Shown here: positions 51,542-60,941 of the stretch, piece by piece
How the letters are laid out: the number at the start of each line of letters is the position of its first letter
Position numbering within the stretch: the stretch's first letter is position 1
NCBI GenBank assembly: GCA_947473305.1
Contig: CANJCB010000002.1
Span: 1 to 64,000 of the forward strand
Direction of reading: 5' to 3'
Origin: Rhodospirillales bacterium
Lineage (GTDB): Bacteria; Pseudomonadota; Alphaproteobacteria; ATCC43930; CGMCC-115725
DNA: 64,000 bases
Translations under genes and position numbers: made by a program
Notes under the pieces: generated by a model
Databases searched by the model: none
What the model saw: only the letters and a program-made list of their open reading frames with translations
Told to the model about the DNA's origin: nothing

Positions 51542-52192
51542 TTATTTCCTTCGGTAGCGCCAGACCGTCGCCGGCGGGAGGTTCCGCCAGACCCGGCCGC
51601 GAAGTTCGCCGGTCAATCCATGGATGTCGCGCTGTACGGGCGAGCGCAGGCCATAGGTATATTGCACCATCGTCCCGGCCGAACCGAGGAGCGCGAAGGC
51701 TTCGTCCACGATCGCGCGGCGGAGCTGCCCGGTCATCGAGAGCAGCGGCAGGCTCGAGACGACGGAAACCGCCTTCTCCACGCCGTTCCGCCGCATCAGG
51801 GCGGCGAGTTCGCGCGCATCGCCCCGGACCACGCGGACTTCGGGGAAGCGGTCGCGCAGCACGCGGCACATCTCATGATCGCGTTCCACGATGATGAGCC
51901 GGTTTGGCGGCAAGCCTGTGGCCAGCAAGGCCCGGGTAATCGCGCCGGTGCCACCGCCGAGTTCGACGACCACACCCTCCGCGCCGGGATCGATTTCCTT
52001 CGCCATGGCCCGCGCCAGATGCCGGCTCGCGGGCGCCACGGCGGCGATCCGATGGGGGGCCCGGATCCAGCGCCCCAGGAAGAAAGCGGCTTCCCGATAG
52101 GCGGGCCCCAGCACGAGGGCGCGCTTCTTCGCGCGAAGCCTCTCCCCGGCCGAGCGGATCGGCCGCCCCATCGACATGTCCTTCATTTTCAT
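51542..52192 (-). CDS. PmtA-like SAM-dependent phospholipid methyltransferase
   Basis: A 216-residue methyltransferase. It has a basic N-terminus (about 45 residues), APASRHLARAM, the SAM motif VVELGGGTGAITRALLATG, and VVSSLPLLSM as the post-II region. These match the soluble rhizobial-type PmtA family, which methylates phosphatidylethanolamine towards phosphatidylcholine, and related rRNA dimethyltransferase-like enzymes. Substrate assignment is by resemblance only. Several Met codons crowd the N-terminus, so the exact start is uncertain. It is divergent from the glutamate dehydrogenase gene. Confidence 0.82.
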   Translation of the reverse strand: MKMKDMSMGRPIRSAGERLRAKKRALVLGPAYREAAFFLGRWIRAPHRIAAVAPASRHLARAMAKEIDPGAEGVVVELGGGTGAITRALLATGLPPNRLIIVERDHEMCRVLRDRFPEVRVVRGDARELAALMRRNGVEKAVSVVSSLPLLSMTGQLRRAIVDEAFALLGSAGTMVQYTYGLRSPVQRDIHGLTGELRGRVWRNLPPATVWRYRRK

Positions 52193-52378
52193 TTAGCCCC
52201 GATGGGAAACTGAACTCCGCGCCACTAATTCCCCTTAGACCCAAACCGCCGATCCCGCCAGCGCAAATTCGAGGGGCAGCCAACCGATTGAAAGACGAGG
52301 CAGGGGGCTCGCCGGGGGAAATTCCTGCTATAAATGAAGAAGCCTGAAAATAATCGGGACCGCGGAGGAAATGAGACC

Positions 52379-55300
52379 ATGCCGAGCCGCGACGAAGACC
52401 TGAAGATCAAGAAGATCGAAGCCGTGGCGCGCCTGGCCGAGACAAAGGGCGCCAACCTCCAGGGCTTCATCCGCGATTTCTATTCCCATGTGCCGTCGAG
52501 CGACATCCTGCCGCGCCCGGCAAAAGACCTCTACGGCGCGGCGCTCTCGCTCTGGCAATTCGCGCAGCAGCGGGAGCCGGGCCGGGCGAAATTGCGCATC
52601 GTCGATGCCGCCACCTGGAAGGGAACGGGCGCGGTCGTGGAAATCGTCAATGACGACATGCCTTTCCTGGTCGATTCGATCACCGCCGCGCTTGCGGGAC
52701 AAGGCATCGCGGTCAATCTCGTGATCCATCCAATCCTGGGCGTAAGGCGGGGATCCAAAGGGAAACTTCTCGATCTCGCCGAGACGGGGGCGGATCGGGC
52801 GGGGGCGGGTCGGAACGAATCCTTCATGCATGTGGAGATCGCCGAGCCCCGCAAGCGCCTCGGCGAGATCGCCCCCCTGCTCGAAGCCGCGCTCGTCGAC
52901 GTGCGCGCGGCCGTCGAGGACTGGCGCAAGATGCGCGACCGGCTCGCCGCCATCGCCGACGACCTCCGACGCGAGCCGCCCGCGCTGCCGGCGGAAGAGA
53001 TCGAGGAAGACGCGGCCTTTCTCACCTGGCTCGACGACGACAATTTCACCTTCCTGGGATATCGCGAATATCGTTTCGCCCCGCCCAAGGCCCGCAGCCG
53101 GAAAAATGCCGATCTGACCCTCACGGACGGCTTGGGCATCCTGCGGGATCCGGCCTATTCGGTCTTCGACGGCCTGCGCGACTTCGCGGCGCTCCCGCCC
53201 GATGTCCAGGATTTCCTGCGCCATCCCCGGCTTCTGGTCATCACCAAGTCGAACCGCCGCTCGACCGTCCACCGCAGCGCCTATATGGACGCCATCGGGG
53301 TGAAGACCTATGGAGCGGACGGCACGGTGACGGGCCTCAAGCTCTTCGTCGGGCTTTTCACCTCGGTCGCCTATAGCCGCTATCCCCGCTCGATCCCGCT
53401 CCTTCGGCGAAAGGTCGCCCGGGTGATAGAGCGCGCCGGTTTCCCGCCCGCAAGCCATGACGGCAAGGCCCTCCTTCATATCCTCGACACCTATCCCCGG
53501 GACGAGCTGTTCCAGATTTCCGAAGACGCGCTCCTCGAAATCGCCTTGGGGGTCCTGAACCTCCAGGAACGCCAAAGGATCGCGCTCTTCGTGCGGCGCG
53601 ACGCCTTCGACCGCTTCGTCTCCTGCTTCGTCTATGTGCCGCGCGAGCGTTACAACACCGCGCTGCGCCAGCGCTTCGGCGTCATTCTGGAACAAGCCTA
53701 TGGGGGAAAGATCGCGAGTTTTTCCACTCAGCTCGACGATTCCGTCCTGGCCCGCGTCCATTTCCTCATCCGTATCCAGCCCGGCAAGGCCGCCGATCCC
53801 GATGCATCGGCGGTGGAGCGCGATCTTGTCGAGGCCGCCCGGACCTGGGCCGACCGTTTCGACGAAGCGCTGATCGCGGCGGAGGGCCTGGAAAAGGGCG
53901 TTGAGCTTCTCAACCGCTACGGCGAGGCTTTCCCGACCTCCTATCGCGAGACTTTTCCGGCGGCGACGGCGGTCGAGGACATCGAGCATATCGAGGCGGT
54001 GCGCAAAGGCGCGCCCCTTGCCCTGGCGCTTTATGGCGGAGGCGGCGCGGGGCTTGGTCTCAAGCTCTACCATCCCGGCCATCCGATCCCGCTTTCCGAT
54101 ATCCTGCCGATGCTGGAGCATCTGGGCCTCCAGGCGATCACGGAGGTGCCGCATGAGATCGTCTCCGGCAACCAGACCGTCTGGATGCAGGATTTCAGCC
54201 TGTCGAGCCGGGGCGGCATCGAGATCGACGTGGCGCGGGACCGGACACGGTTCGAGGAGGCCTTCGCCCGGATCAGGGCGGACGAGGCGGAAAGCGACGG
54301 GTTCAACCGCCTGATCCTGGGCGCGGGCCTCGGCTGGCGGCAGGTGGTCGTGCTGCGGCTTTACGCCAAGGTGCTGCGCCAGGCCGGAAACGCCTTCAGC
54401 CAAGCCTATATGGAGGACACCCTCTCCCGCTACCCGGCCATCGCCGCCCAGCTCGTCGGCCTCTTCGAGACAAAGTTCGATCCGACGCTGAAGGACCGGG
54501 ATCGCGCCCTGGCTGCGGCGGAGAAAAAGCTCGAAGCGGCGCTCGACCGGGTGGAGAACCTTGACGAGGACCGGATCATCCGGAGCTTCCTGACGCTGAT
54601 CCGGAAATCGCTGCGCACCAATTACTACCAGAAGGGGGCCGACCGCCGCGCCAAGCCCTATCTGTCTGTGAAGCTGGCGAGCCGGGAAATCGAGCTGCTG
54701 CCGCTGCCGCGTCCGCTCGTTGAGATCTATGTCTATAGCCCGCGCATGGAGGGCTGCCACCTCCGGGGCGGCAAGGTCGCGCGCGGCGGCATCCGCTGGT
54801 CCGACCGCAAGGAGGATTTCCGCACCGAGATCCTGGGCCTGATGAAGGCGCAGATGGTCAAGAACGCGGTCATCGTCCCGGTGGGATCGAAGGGCGGCTT
54901 CGTGGTAAAGCGCCCGCCGGCCCCGCGCGACGCGCTCATGGCCGAGGTCGTCGAATGCTACAAGACCCTGATGCGGGGCTTGCTCGACCTCACCGACAAT
55001 ATCGTCGGCGCGAAGGTGGTTCCGCCCAAGAACACCGTCCGCCATGACGGCGACGATCCCTATCTCGTGGTGGCGGCGGACAAGGGCACCGCCACCTTCT
55101 CGGATATCGCCAACGGGATTTCCGCCGATTACGGCTTCTGGCTCGACGACGCCTTCGCCTCCGGCGGATCGGCGGGCTACGACCACAAGGCCATGGGGAT
55201 CACCGCGCGCGGCGCCTGGGAGGCGGTAAAGCGTCATTTCCGCGAGATCGGCACGGATATCCAGACGACCGATTTCACGGTGGTCGGCGTCGGCGACATG

Positions 55301-57154
55301 TCGGGCGACGTCTTCGGCAACGGCATGCTGCTCTCGCGGCATATCGAGCTTCTCGGCGCCTTCAACCACCTCCATATCTTCCTCGACCCCAATCCCGACC
55401 CGGCCAAGGCCTGGGCGGAGCGGAAACGGCTCTTCGACCTGCCGCGCTCGAGCTGGGGCGATTACGACCGGGGTCTCATCTCCAAAGGCGGCGGCATCTT
55501 CGAGCGCAGCCTGAAATCGATCCCCCTCTCGCCGGAAATGAGGGCGAGGCTCGGCACGGAGGCGAGCCAGATGGCACCGCCGGATCTCATCCAGGCCCTG
55601 CTCAAGGCGCCCGTGGACCTGCTCTGGTTCGGCGGGATCGGGACCTATATCAAGGCCTCCGCCGAAACCAACGCGGATGCGGGCGACCGGGCCAATGACG
55701 CGCTGCGCATCGACGCCTCGGCCATCGGCGCCAAGGTCGTCGGCGAGGGCGCCAATCTCGCCGTCACCCAGCGGGCCCGGATCGAATACGCGCTCGGCGG
55801 CGGCCGGATCAATTCCGACGCCATCGACAATTCCGCCGGCGTCGATACCTCGGACCACGAGGTCAATATCAAGATCCTGCTCAATGGGGTGGTCGCCTCG
55901 GGAAGCATGAGCCTCAAGCAGCGCGACAAGCTTCTGGGCGACATGACCGACGAAGTCGGGCAGCTCGTGCTGCGGGACAATTACCTCCAGACCCTGGCGC
56001 TGACCCTGGCCGAATCCCAGGGCGCCGACCGCCTCGACGAACAGTCCCGGCTGATGCGGGAGATGGAGCGCGACGGCCGGCTGGATCGCGCCGTCGAATA
56101 TCTTCCCGACGACAAGGCTTTGGCGGCGCGGGCCGCCTCCGGCAAGTCGCTGACGCGGCCGGAGCTGGCGGTGCTGCTGGCCTATGTGAAGAACAACCTC
56201 GCCCATGATCTCGTCGAGACGGACCTGCCGGACGACCCCCGGCTCGAGGCCGATCTCATCGCCTATTTCCCGAAAGCCCTGGTGAAGCGCCAGAAACCGG
56301 AGATCGAGCGCCACCGGCTGCGGCGGGAGATCATCGCGACTGTCGCGGCCAACGATCTCGTCAATCATTGCGGCATCACCTTCGTCGAGGAGATGCGCGA
56401 GCGCAGCGGCCGAGGTCCCGGCGACGTGGTCCGCGCCTATACCATCGTGCGGGGCGTCTTCGACCTGGAGGCCGTTTGGGCCGCTATCGACATGCTCGAC
56501 AACAAGGTCCCGGCCGCCTTGCAGACCGAGCTGCATCGCGCGTCGGAACGGCTGATCGCCCGCGCCGTGGGCTGGTTCCTGCGGGCGGGCAAGCCGCTCG
56601 ACATCAAGGCGCGGATCGACGAATTCCATGCGGGCATTGCAAAACTCGCCGAGCAGATTCCGGCCCTGCTGCCCGCCGAAGAGCGCATCCAGCTCGATCG
56701 CCGCATCGCCGCCCTCGTCGAGAAGGGCGCGCCTAAATCCCTTGCGCTGAAGGCTACTCGCCTCAATTTCCTGATCTCGTCGGTCGATATCGTCCGGTTG
56801 AGCCTCGACAGCGGGCTCGATCTCATCGAGCTGGCGCGCGGCTTTTACGAGATCGGCGACCGCTTCTCGCTCGATACGATGCGGCACGCGGCGAGAAGCC
56901 TTCGGGCGGATACGACCTGGCGGAAGCTCGCCATCGAAGCCCTATTGGAAGACCTCTACGGCCATCAGGCGAAACTCACCGCCCAGGCTTTCGCGGAAGG
57001 TGGATCGAAGAATTTGAACAAGTGGATCGAGAGCCGCGGCCGCGACCTCGATCATCTCGCCGGCGTGGTGCAGGAGATCAAGGCGGCGGCCAATCCGGAT
57101 CTCGCGAAGCTGACGGTGGCGAACCGCCAGCTTCGCGCCATGACGGGCTCATAA
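52379..57154 (+). CDS. gdhB: NAD-specific glutamate dehydrogenase, large (180-kDa) type
   Basis: A 1591-residue enzyme that oxidatively deaminates glutamate to 2-oxoglutarate. The N-terminal third contains regulatory ACT-like regions (DMPFLVDSITAALAGQGIAVN). The catalytic core shows RGGIRWSDRKEDFRTEILGL, KNAVIVPVGSKGGFV, GVGDMSGDVFGNGMLLS and the NAD-binding KVVGEGANLAVTQ, followed by a helical C-terminal region. Length is usual for the family. The start at 52379 has GGAGG about 10 bases upstream; an ATG at 52334 has no such support. The enzyme supports growth on glutamate and related amino acids. Confidence 0.95.
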   Translation: MPSRDEDLKIKKIEAVARLAETKGANLQGFIRDFYSHVPSSDILPRPAKDLYGAALSLWQFAQQREPGRAKLRIVDAATWKGTGAVVEIVNDDMPFLVDSITAALAGQGIAVNLVIHPILGVRRGSKGKLLDLAETGADRAGAGRNESFMHVEIAEPRKRLGEIAPLLEAALVDVRAAVEDWRKMRDRLAAIADDLRREPPALPAEEIEEDAAFLTWLDDDNFTFLGYREYRFAPPKARSRKNADLTLTDGLGILRDPAYSVFDGLRDFAALPPDVQDFLRHPRLLVITKSNRRSTVHRSAYMDAIGVKTYGADGTVTGLKLFVGLFTSVAYSRYPRSIPLLRRKVARVIERAGFPPASHDGKALLHILDTYPRDELFQISEDALLEIALGVLNLQERQRIALFVRRDAFDRFVSCFVYVPRERYNTALRQRFGVILEQAYGGKIASFSTQLDDSVLARVHFLIRIQPGKAADPDASAVERDLVEAARTWADRFDEALIAAEGLEKGVELLNRYGEAFPTSYRETFPAATAVEDIEHIEAVRKGAPLALALYGGGGAGLGLKLYHPGHPIPLSDILPMLEHLGLQAITEVPHEIVSGNQTVWMQDFSLSSRGGIEIDVARDRTRFEEAFARIRADEAESDGFNRLILGAGLGWRQVVVLRLYAKVLRQAGNAFSQAYMEDTLSRYPAIAAQLVGLFETKFDPTLKDRDRALAAAEKKLEAALDRVENLDEDRIIRSFLTLIRKSLRTNYYQKGADRRAKPYLSVKLASREIELLPLPRPLVEIYVYSPRMEGCHLRGGKVARGGIRWSDRKEDFRTEILGLMKAQMVKNAVIVPVGSKGGFVVKRPPAPRDALMAEVVECYKTLMRGLLDLTDNIVGAKVVPPKNTVRHDGDDPYLVVAADKGTATFSDIANGISADYGFWLDDAFASGGSAGYDHKAMGITARGAWEAVKRHFREIGTDIQTTDFTVVGVGDMSGDVFGNGMLLSRHIELLGAFNHLHIFLDPNPDPAKAWAERKRLFDLPRSSWGDYDRGLISKGGGIFERSLKSIPLSPEMRARLGTEASQMAPPDLIQALLKAPVDLLWFGGIGTYIKASAETNADAGDRANDALRIDASAIGAKVVGEGANLAVTQRARIEYALGGGRINSDAIDNSAGVDTSDHEVNIKILLNGVVASGSMSLKQRDKLLGDMTDEVGQLVLRDNYLQTLALTLAESQGADRLDEQSRLMREMERDGRLDRAVEYLPDDKALAARAASGKSLTRPELAVLLAYVKNNLAHDLVETDLPDDPRLEADLIAYFPKALVKRQKPEIERHRLRREIIATVAANDLVNHCGITFVEEMRERSGRGPGDVVRAYTIVRGVFDLEAVWAAIDMLDNKVPAALQTELHRASERLIARAVGWFLRAGKPLDIKARIDEFHAGIAKLAEQIPALLPAEERIQLDRRIAALVEKGAPKSLALKATRLNFLISSVDIVRLSLDSGLDLIELARGFYEIGDRFSLDTMRHAARSLRADTTWRKLAIEALLEDLYGHQAKLTAQAFAEGGSKNLNKWIESRGRDLDHLAGVVQEIKAAANPDLAKLTVANRQLRAMTGS

Positions 57155-57159
57155 GCACC

Positions 57160-57174
57160 GGGCTGATCTAGCCC
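57160..57174. terminator. Small hairpin between glutamate dehydrogenase and acs
   Basis: GGGCT (57160-57164) and AGCCC (57170-57174) flank a 5-base loop and overlap the acs stop codon. TTGTTC follows on the plus strand. It is a weak candidate for a shared terminator. Confidence 0.35.
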
Positions 57175-59108
57175 TTGTTCATCCGGTTGCCGACCAGGTC
57201 GGTCACCACCGCCGGATCGGCGAGGGTCGAGGTGTCGCCGAGCTGATCGTGCTCGTTGGCGGCGATCTTGCGCAGGATGCGGCGCATGATCTTGCCCGAC
57301 CGGGTCTTCGGCAGGCCCGGCGCCCATTGGATGAGATCCGGGGTAGCGATAGGCCCGATCTCCTTGCGGACCCAGGCGACCAGTTCCTTGCGCAGCGCCT
57401 CGTCCGCCTCGATGCCCAGCTTCAGCGTCACATAGGCATAGATGCCCTGGCCCTTGATGTCGTGGGGATAGCCGACGACCGCCGATTCCGCGACATGGGG
57501 ATGGGCGACCAGCGCGCTTTCGACTTCCGCCGTACCGAGCCTATGGCCCGCGACGTTGATCACGTCGTCCACCCGGCCGGTGATCCAGTAATAGCCATCC
57601 TCGTCGCGGCGGGCGCCGTCGCCGGTGAAATACCGGCCGGGGAAGGTCGCGAAATAGGTTTCGATGAAACGCTTGTGGTCGCCGTAGACCGTTCGCATCT
57701 GGCCCGGCCAGCTATCCGCAAGACAGAGGTTCCCCTCCGTCGCGCCATGAAGTTCCTTGCCTTCGCCGTCCACGATGATCGGCTTCACCCCGAAGAAGGG
57801 CCGGGTGGCCGATCCCGGCTTCAAGGCGGTGGCCCCTGGAAGCGGCGTAATCAGGATGCCGCCTGTCTCCGTCTGCCACCAGGTATCGACGATGGGCCGC
57901 TTCCCGTCGCCGACCACATTGTAATACCAGAGCCAGGCTTCGGGATTGATCGGCTCGCCGACCGAGCCCAGAACCCGCAGCGAGGCGCGGGAGGTCTTCT
58001 TGACGAAATCGTCGCCATCGCGCATCAGGGCGCGGACGGCGGTCGGCGCCGTGTAGAAGATATTGACCTTATGCTTGTCGACGACCTGCCAGAACCGTGA
58101 GCTGTCCGGGTAATTCGGCACACCCTCGAACATCAGCGTCGTCGCCCCATTGGCGAGCGGACCGTAGAGGATATAGCTGTGGCCCGTCACCCAGCCCACG
58201 TCGGCCGTGCACCAATAGATGTCGCCGTCGTGGTGATCGAAGACATATTGATGGGTCATCGAGACATAGACGAGATAGCCGCCCGTCGTATGAAGCACGC
58301 CCTTGGGTTTCCCCGTCGAGCCCGAAGTGTAGAGGATGAAAAGCGGATCTTCCGCGCTCATCTCCTCAGGTGGGCAATCGCGGGACGCCGCGCCGCAGGC
58401 CTCGTGATACCAGACGTCGCGCCCCTCGACCCAGCCGATAGCGCCGCCGGTGCGGCGCACCACGATGACCGTATCGACATCGGGGCAATGCTTCAGCGCC
58501 TCGTCCGTATTAGCCTTGAGCGGCACCTTCTTGGAGCCGCGCAGACCCTCGTCGGCCGTAATCACGACCCGTGACGCGCAATCGAGGATGCGGCCGCTGA
58601 GACTGTCCGGCGAGAAACCGCCGAAGACCACGGAATGGACCGCCCCGATCCGCGCGCAGGCGAGCATGGCGAAGGCCGCCTCGGGGATCATTGGCATATA
58701 GATCGTGACCCGGTCGCCCTTCTTTACGCCGCGCGACTTCAGCACATTGGCGAGCCGGCAGACCGCCTCGTGCATCTCGGCGTAACTGACATGGCGCTGC
58801 TCGTCGGGGCTGTCGCCCTCCCAGAGGATCGCGGTCTGGTCCGCCCGGGTCGCCAGGTGCCGATCGATGCAATTGGCGCTGGCGTTGAGGGTTCCGTCCT
58901 CGTACCAGCGGATGCTGACATCGCCCTCGAAGCTGGTGTTCTTGATCTTGGTATAGGGCTTGATCCAGGTGATCCGCTTGCCCTGGTCGCGCCAGAAAGC
59001 CTCAGGATCCGATACCGACTCCTGATAAAGCCTCCAATAGGCGGTTTCGTCGACCCAGGCATCCTGAGCTTGCTGCTGGGATACCGGAATGAGGGTCGGG
59101 CTGGACAT
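57168..59108 (-). CDS. acs: Acetyl-CoA synthetase
   Basis: A 646-residue AMP-forming enzyme that activates acetate. It has the P-loop-like [56 protein letters not shown], and the C-terminal [11 protein letters not shown] with the Lys that is reversibly acetylated in this family. The length is standard. A perfect -10 TATAAT lies upstream at 59188-59183, with several palindromes around it. The LuxR-type regulator gene lies directly upstream in the same direction and is a candidate controller. Confidence 0.97.
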   Translation of the reverse strand: MSSPTLIPVSQQQAQDAWVDETAYWRLYQESVSDPEAFWRDQGKRITWIKPYTKIKNTSFEGDVSIRWYEDGTLNASANCIDRHLATRADQTAILWEGDSPDEQRHVSYAEMHEAVCRLANVLKSRGVKKGDRVTIYMPMIPEAAFAMLACARIGAVHSVVFGGFSPDSLSGRILDCASRVVITADEGLRGSKKVPLKANTDEALKHCPDVDTVIVVRRTGGAIGWVEGRDVWYHEACGAASRDCPPEEMSAEDPLFILYTSGSTGKPKGVLHTTGGYLVYVSMTHQYVFDHHDGDIYWCTADVGWVTGHSYILYGPLANGATTLMFEGVPNYPDSSRFWQVVDKHKVNIFYTAPTAVRALMRDGDDFVKKTSRASLRVLGSVGEPINPEAWLWYYNVVGDGKRPIVDTWWQTETGGILITPLPGATALKPGSATRPFFGVKPIIVDGEGKELHGATEGNLCLADSWPGQMRTVYGDHKRFIETYFATFPGRYFTGDGARRDEDGYYWITGRVDDVINVAGHRLGTAEVESALVAHPHVAESAVVGYPHDIKGQGIYAYVTLKLGIEADEALRKELVAWVRKEIGPIATPDLIQWAPGLPKTRSGKIMRRILRKIAANEHDQLGDTSTLADPAVVTDLVGNRMNKG

Positions 59109-59142
59109 GTCGGTTCGCTCCCTTGCGCGTTTATGGACGAAG

Positions 59143-59261
59143 GGCGCCGACCCTGAAAGGAGCGGCGCCCTCGGTTCAACCGATTATATCCATCTTCATG
59201 CGCCTAGAAACAAGGCGCACGGGGTCCGACCGGATCAGGCAGCAATCGTCGGTCGGACCCC
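59143..59261 (-). promoter_or_regulatory. acs promoter region with three inverted repeats
   Basis: A consensus -10 TATAAT (59188-59183, minus strand) has a poor -35 TTGTTT 19 bp upstream. This -35 lies in the loop of GCGCCT/AGGCGC (59200-59205 and 59213-59218), a likely operator. A perfect 12-bp repeat GGGGTCCGACCG/CGGTCGGACCCC (59221-59232 and 59250-59261) lies upstream. GGCGCCG/CGGCGCC (59143-59149 and 59163-59169) lies in the predicted 5' leader. The 12-bp repeat may terminate the regulator transcript. Confidence 0.6.
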
Positions 59262-59285
59262 ACGTCGCGGGGGGACGCGACGGCG

Positions 59286-60095
59286 CTACTTTGCGAGCCC
59301 GTAGCTCGACATGGCGTGGTTGACGGCCGGAGCCATGGCCGGCGCACGGGCCGGCATATGGGTCGGCGTGGAAATCGTGTGCGGCGAGACGAAGCCGGCA
59401 CTTCCTGTGGCGAGGAGAGCCGCCTGGGTGCGGTTCGCCACATGAAGCCGCTTGATGATCTGCTTCACATGCGCCTTGACGGTGCTTTCCGACATGGTGA
59501 GCGCATCGGCGATCAGCTTGTTGGACTTGCCCTGGGAGATGAGGCTCAACACATCGCGCTGGCGGCGGGTCAGTTCGGACCAGGGCTCGGAGGGACGCGA
59601 GGGCGTCTGCCAGGCGCCGGCACGGGCGGGACCGGGCTCGATCAGCGACGATGGGACATAGACCCCACCGGCAAGCACGAGATCGAGGGCGCCCATCAGG
59701 ACCTTGAGGCTCAGGGAAGCGGGCAGGAAACCCCGGGTCCCGGCGTTGAGGATGGCGCGGGCGCGCGGCGGATTGTCGTTCTCGGCCACGACCACGATCG
59801 GAACGTCGGGCAAGGCGGAGCGCAGAAGCTCGATCTGCTGCAGGTCGATATGGTCGGAGGTGGCGGCGCCCAGCAGGAGAAGATCGAAATTCTCGCCGGA
59901 ATGGGCCAGATGGACGACGTCCTCGGCGCTGCCGACATCGGTCACATGCCAGCCCGGGTTGTGCTCGGTCAGGGCGAGCTTCAGGCATTCGCGGCGAAGT
60001 CGGCCATGATCGATCAGCGCGACCGCGCTTTCGCGGGTCATCAGGTGCTGGTTGTCACCACGGCTGTTGACGGTGCGGGTCTCGAAGCTTTCCAT
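59286..60095 (-). CDS. LuxR-family response regulator with degenerate receiver
   Basis: A 269-residue regulator: N-terminal receiver-like domain and C-terminal LuxR helix-turn-helix (LTRRQRDVLSLISQGKSNKLIA, TVKAHVKQIIKRLHV). Where receivers have the phosphorylated Asp, this one reads DLLLLGAATSD, with Gly at residue 76 (numbered from ATG 60095), so ordinary phosphorylation is unlikely. A low-complexity Ala/Pro tail follows the DNA-binding domain. It is encoded upstream of acs in the same direction. The start is uncertain: ATG 60128 is in frame and adds 11 residues; neither has a good ribosome binding site. Confidence 0.85.
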   Translation of the reverse strand: MESFETRTVNSRGDNQHLMTRESAVALIDHGRLRRECLKLALTEHNPGWHVTDVGSAEDVVHLAHSGENFDLLLLGAATSDHIDLQQIELLRSALPDVPIVVVAENDNPPRARAILNAGTRGFLPASLSLKVLMGALDLVLAGGVYVPSSLIEPGPARAGAWQTPSRPSEPWSELTRRQRDVLSLISQGKSNKLIADALTMSESTVKAHVKQIIKRLHVANRTQAALLATGSAGFVSPHTISTPTHMPARAPAMAPAVNHAMSSYGLAK

Positions 60096-60194
60096 GTTCC
60101 AATCCAATCTTCCCAACTTAACCTCCATCCGCTCTGGCCGACCTAAAGACTGCTGTCGATCGAACCGGAGATGCTTCTCAACGAGTTTCCCGTG

Positions 60195-60206
60195 TCACCC
60201 GGGTGA
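60195..60206. promoter_or_regulatory. Perfect 12-bp palindrome TCACCCGGGTGA
   Basis: A self-complementary 12-mer in the 206-bp AT-rich gap between the regulator gene and the small membrane-protein gene. The size suits an operator for a dimeric regulator, possibly autoregulatory. On the plus side a candidate promoter for the next gene is TTGAAG (60266) with TGTATC 18 bp on. Confidence 0.4.
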
Positions 60207-60334
60207 AGGCCCGCATCTCGAATTGCCCTGTTGGCCGATACAAGATTGCTGGTTATCTGACCCCTTTGAAGTAATGATTTGTAATTCTGTGTATCAATTT
60301 GTATCGGGCCTTGCGGGGGCCGCTTGAGGCAAAG

Positions 60335-60541
60335 ATGGGACAATCGAGCAGGCGGATGCGATGGCTCATCTGGATTTACATCGCCGGGATCGTGCTGGAT
60401 CTGGCTTTGCACCTTGTCCTCGACCTCCAAACGGGCGACCGGCGCATATCTCTCGGTGAGCTGGCGGTCGGCTGGCAAGCCAGTCTTTTTTGGCCGGTAG
60501 ACCTCGTCTTTAGGTTGTTCCTCCTTATGCGCCCAGGGTGA
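60335..60541 (+). CDS. Small membrane protein
   Basis: A 68-residue protein with an Arg-rich N-terminus and two hydrophobic helices (WLIWIYIAGIVLDLALHLVL and SLFWPVDLVFRLFLLM) joined by a polar loop with DLQTGDRR. It is probably an inner-membrane hairpin. GAGGCAAAG precedes ATG 60335, and an extension to 60299 is unsupported. The family is not recognised. A plausible promoter lies about 65 bases upstream. Confidence 0.6.
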   Translation: MGQSSRRMRWLIWIYIAGIVLDLALHLVLDLQTGDRRISLGELAVGWQASLFWPVDLVFRLFLLMRPG

Positions 60542-60663
60542 TGTCGGAATAGTTTACGACTAGGCATTTTTTTCCGCTTGGCGCCCGTTATTAAGAACTT
60601 ATTCACGGCCTTCTCCATAAATTTGCCCAGTTTTCGGCCTATCGCGGCCAAACGGGGCGGGTC

Positions 60664-60864
60664 ATGGATATTTCTTCGCAAAGAGCCGGTTTTTCCTCCG
60701 CTTCGCTCAATCTGTTACAGACGCGATCCGCGACCGCGGCCTTTGCTGCGCGACAGCCAACCGCCGTTTCGACCGATCCCTCCAACGCCGCGCAGCGCGG
60801 GAAGACCGACCCCTCCCAGGCCCGCAACCAGCCCCGGGGCCGGCTTCTCGACATTCTCGTCTGA
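60664..60864 (+). CDS. Small hypothetical protein
   Basis: A 66-residue polar, low-complexity protein rich in Ser, Ala, Gln and Arg, ending RGRLLDILV. Third codon positions are strongly GC-biased, especially in the second half, as in real genes of this genome. A purine-rich GGGGCGGGTC precedes ATG 60664. No domain is recognised and no homologue is evident to me. It lies between a small membrane protein and the S10 peptidase. Confidence 0.45.
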   Translation: MDISSQRAGFSSASLNLLQTRSATAAFAARQPTAVSTDPSNAAQRGKTDPSQARNQPRGRLLDILV

Positions 60865-60899
60865 GGAAAGCGGCCTTCTTGAACCGCTTGGGCCGGGCT

Positions 60900-60934
60900 T
60901 CCGACCAAGGCAGAATGACTGCCCCTGGTCGGAG
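60900..60934 (+). promoter_or_regulatory. Hairpin covering the S10 peptidase ribosome binding site
   Basis: TCCGACCA (60900-60907) pairs with TGGTCGGA (60926-60933), and GGCAG (60909-60913) with CTGCC (60919-60923), around a 5-base loop. The GGAG Shine-Dalgarno (60931-60934) lies in the 3' arm, 7 bases before ATG 60942. Folding would hide the ribosome binding site. No U-tract follows, so a terminator is less likely. Confidence 0.55.
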
Positions 60935-60941
60935 TAGGTTC

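Noticed and set aside
52328-56887. A 1519-codon open frame antisense to the glutamate dehydrogenase gene
   Set aside because: It mirrors the codon bias of the real gene in a GC-rich genome. The product is low-complexity (rich in Gly, Asp, Glu, Arg), matches no family and has no ribosome binding site.
60129-60334. A tRNA or small RNA in the AT-rich gap
   Set aside because: No cloverleaf or terminator can be drawn; only a 12-bp palindrome and promoter-like elements are visible.
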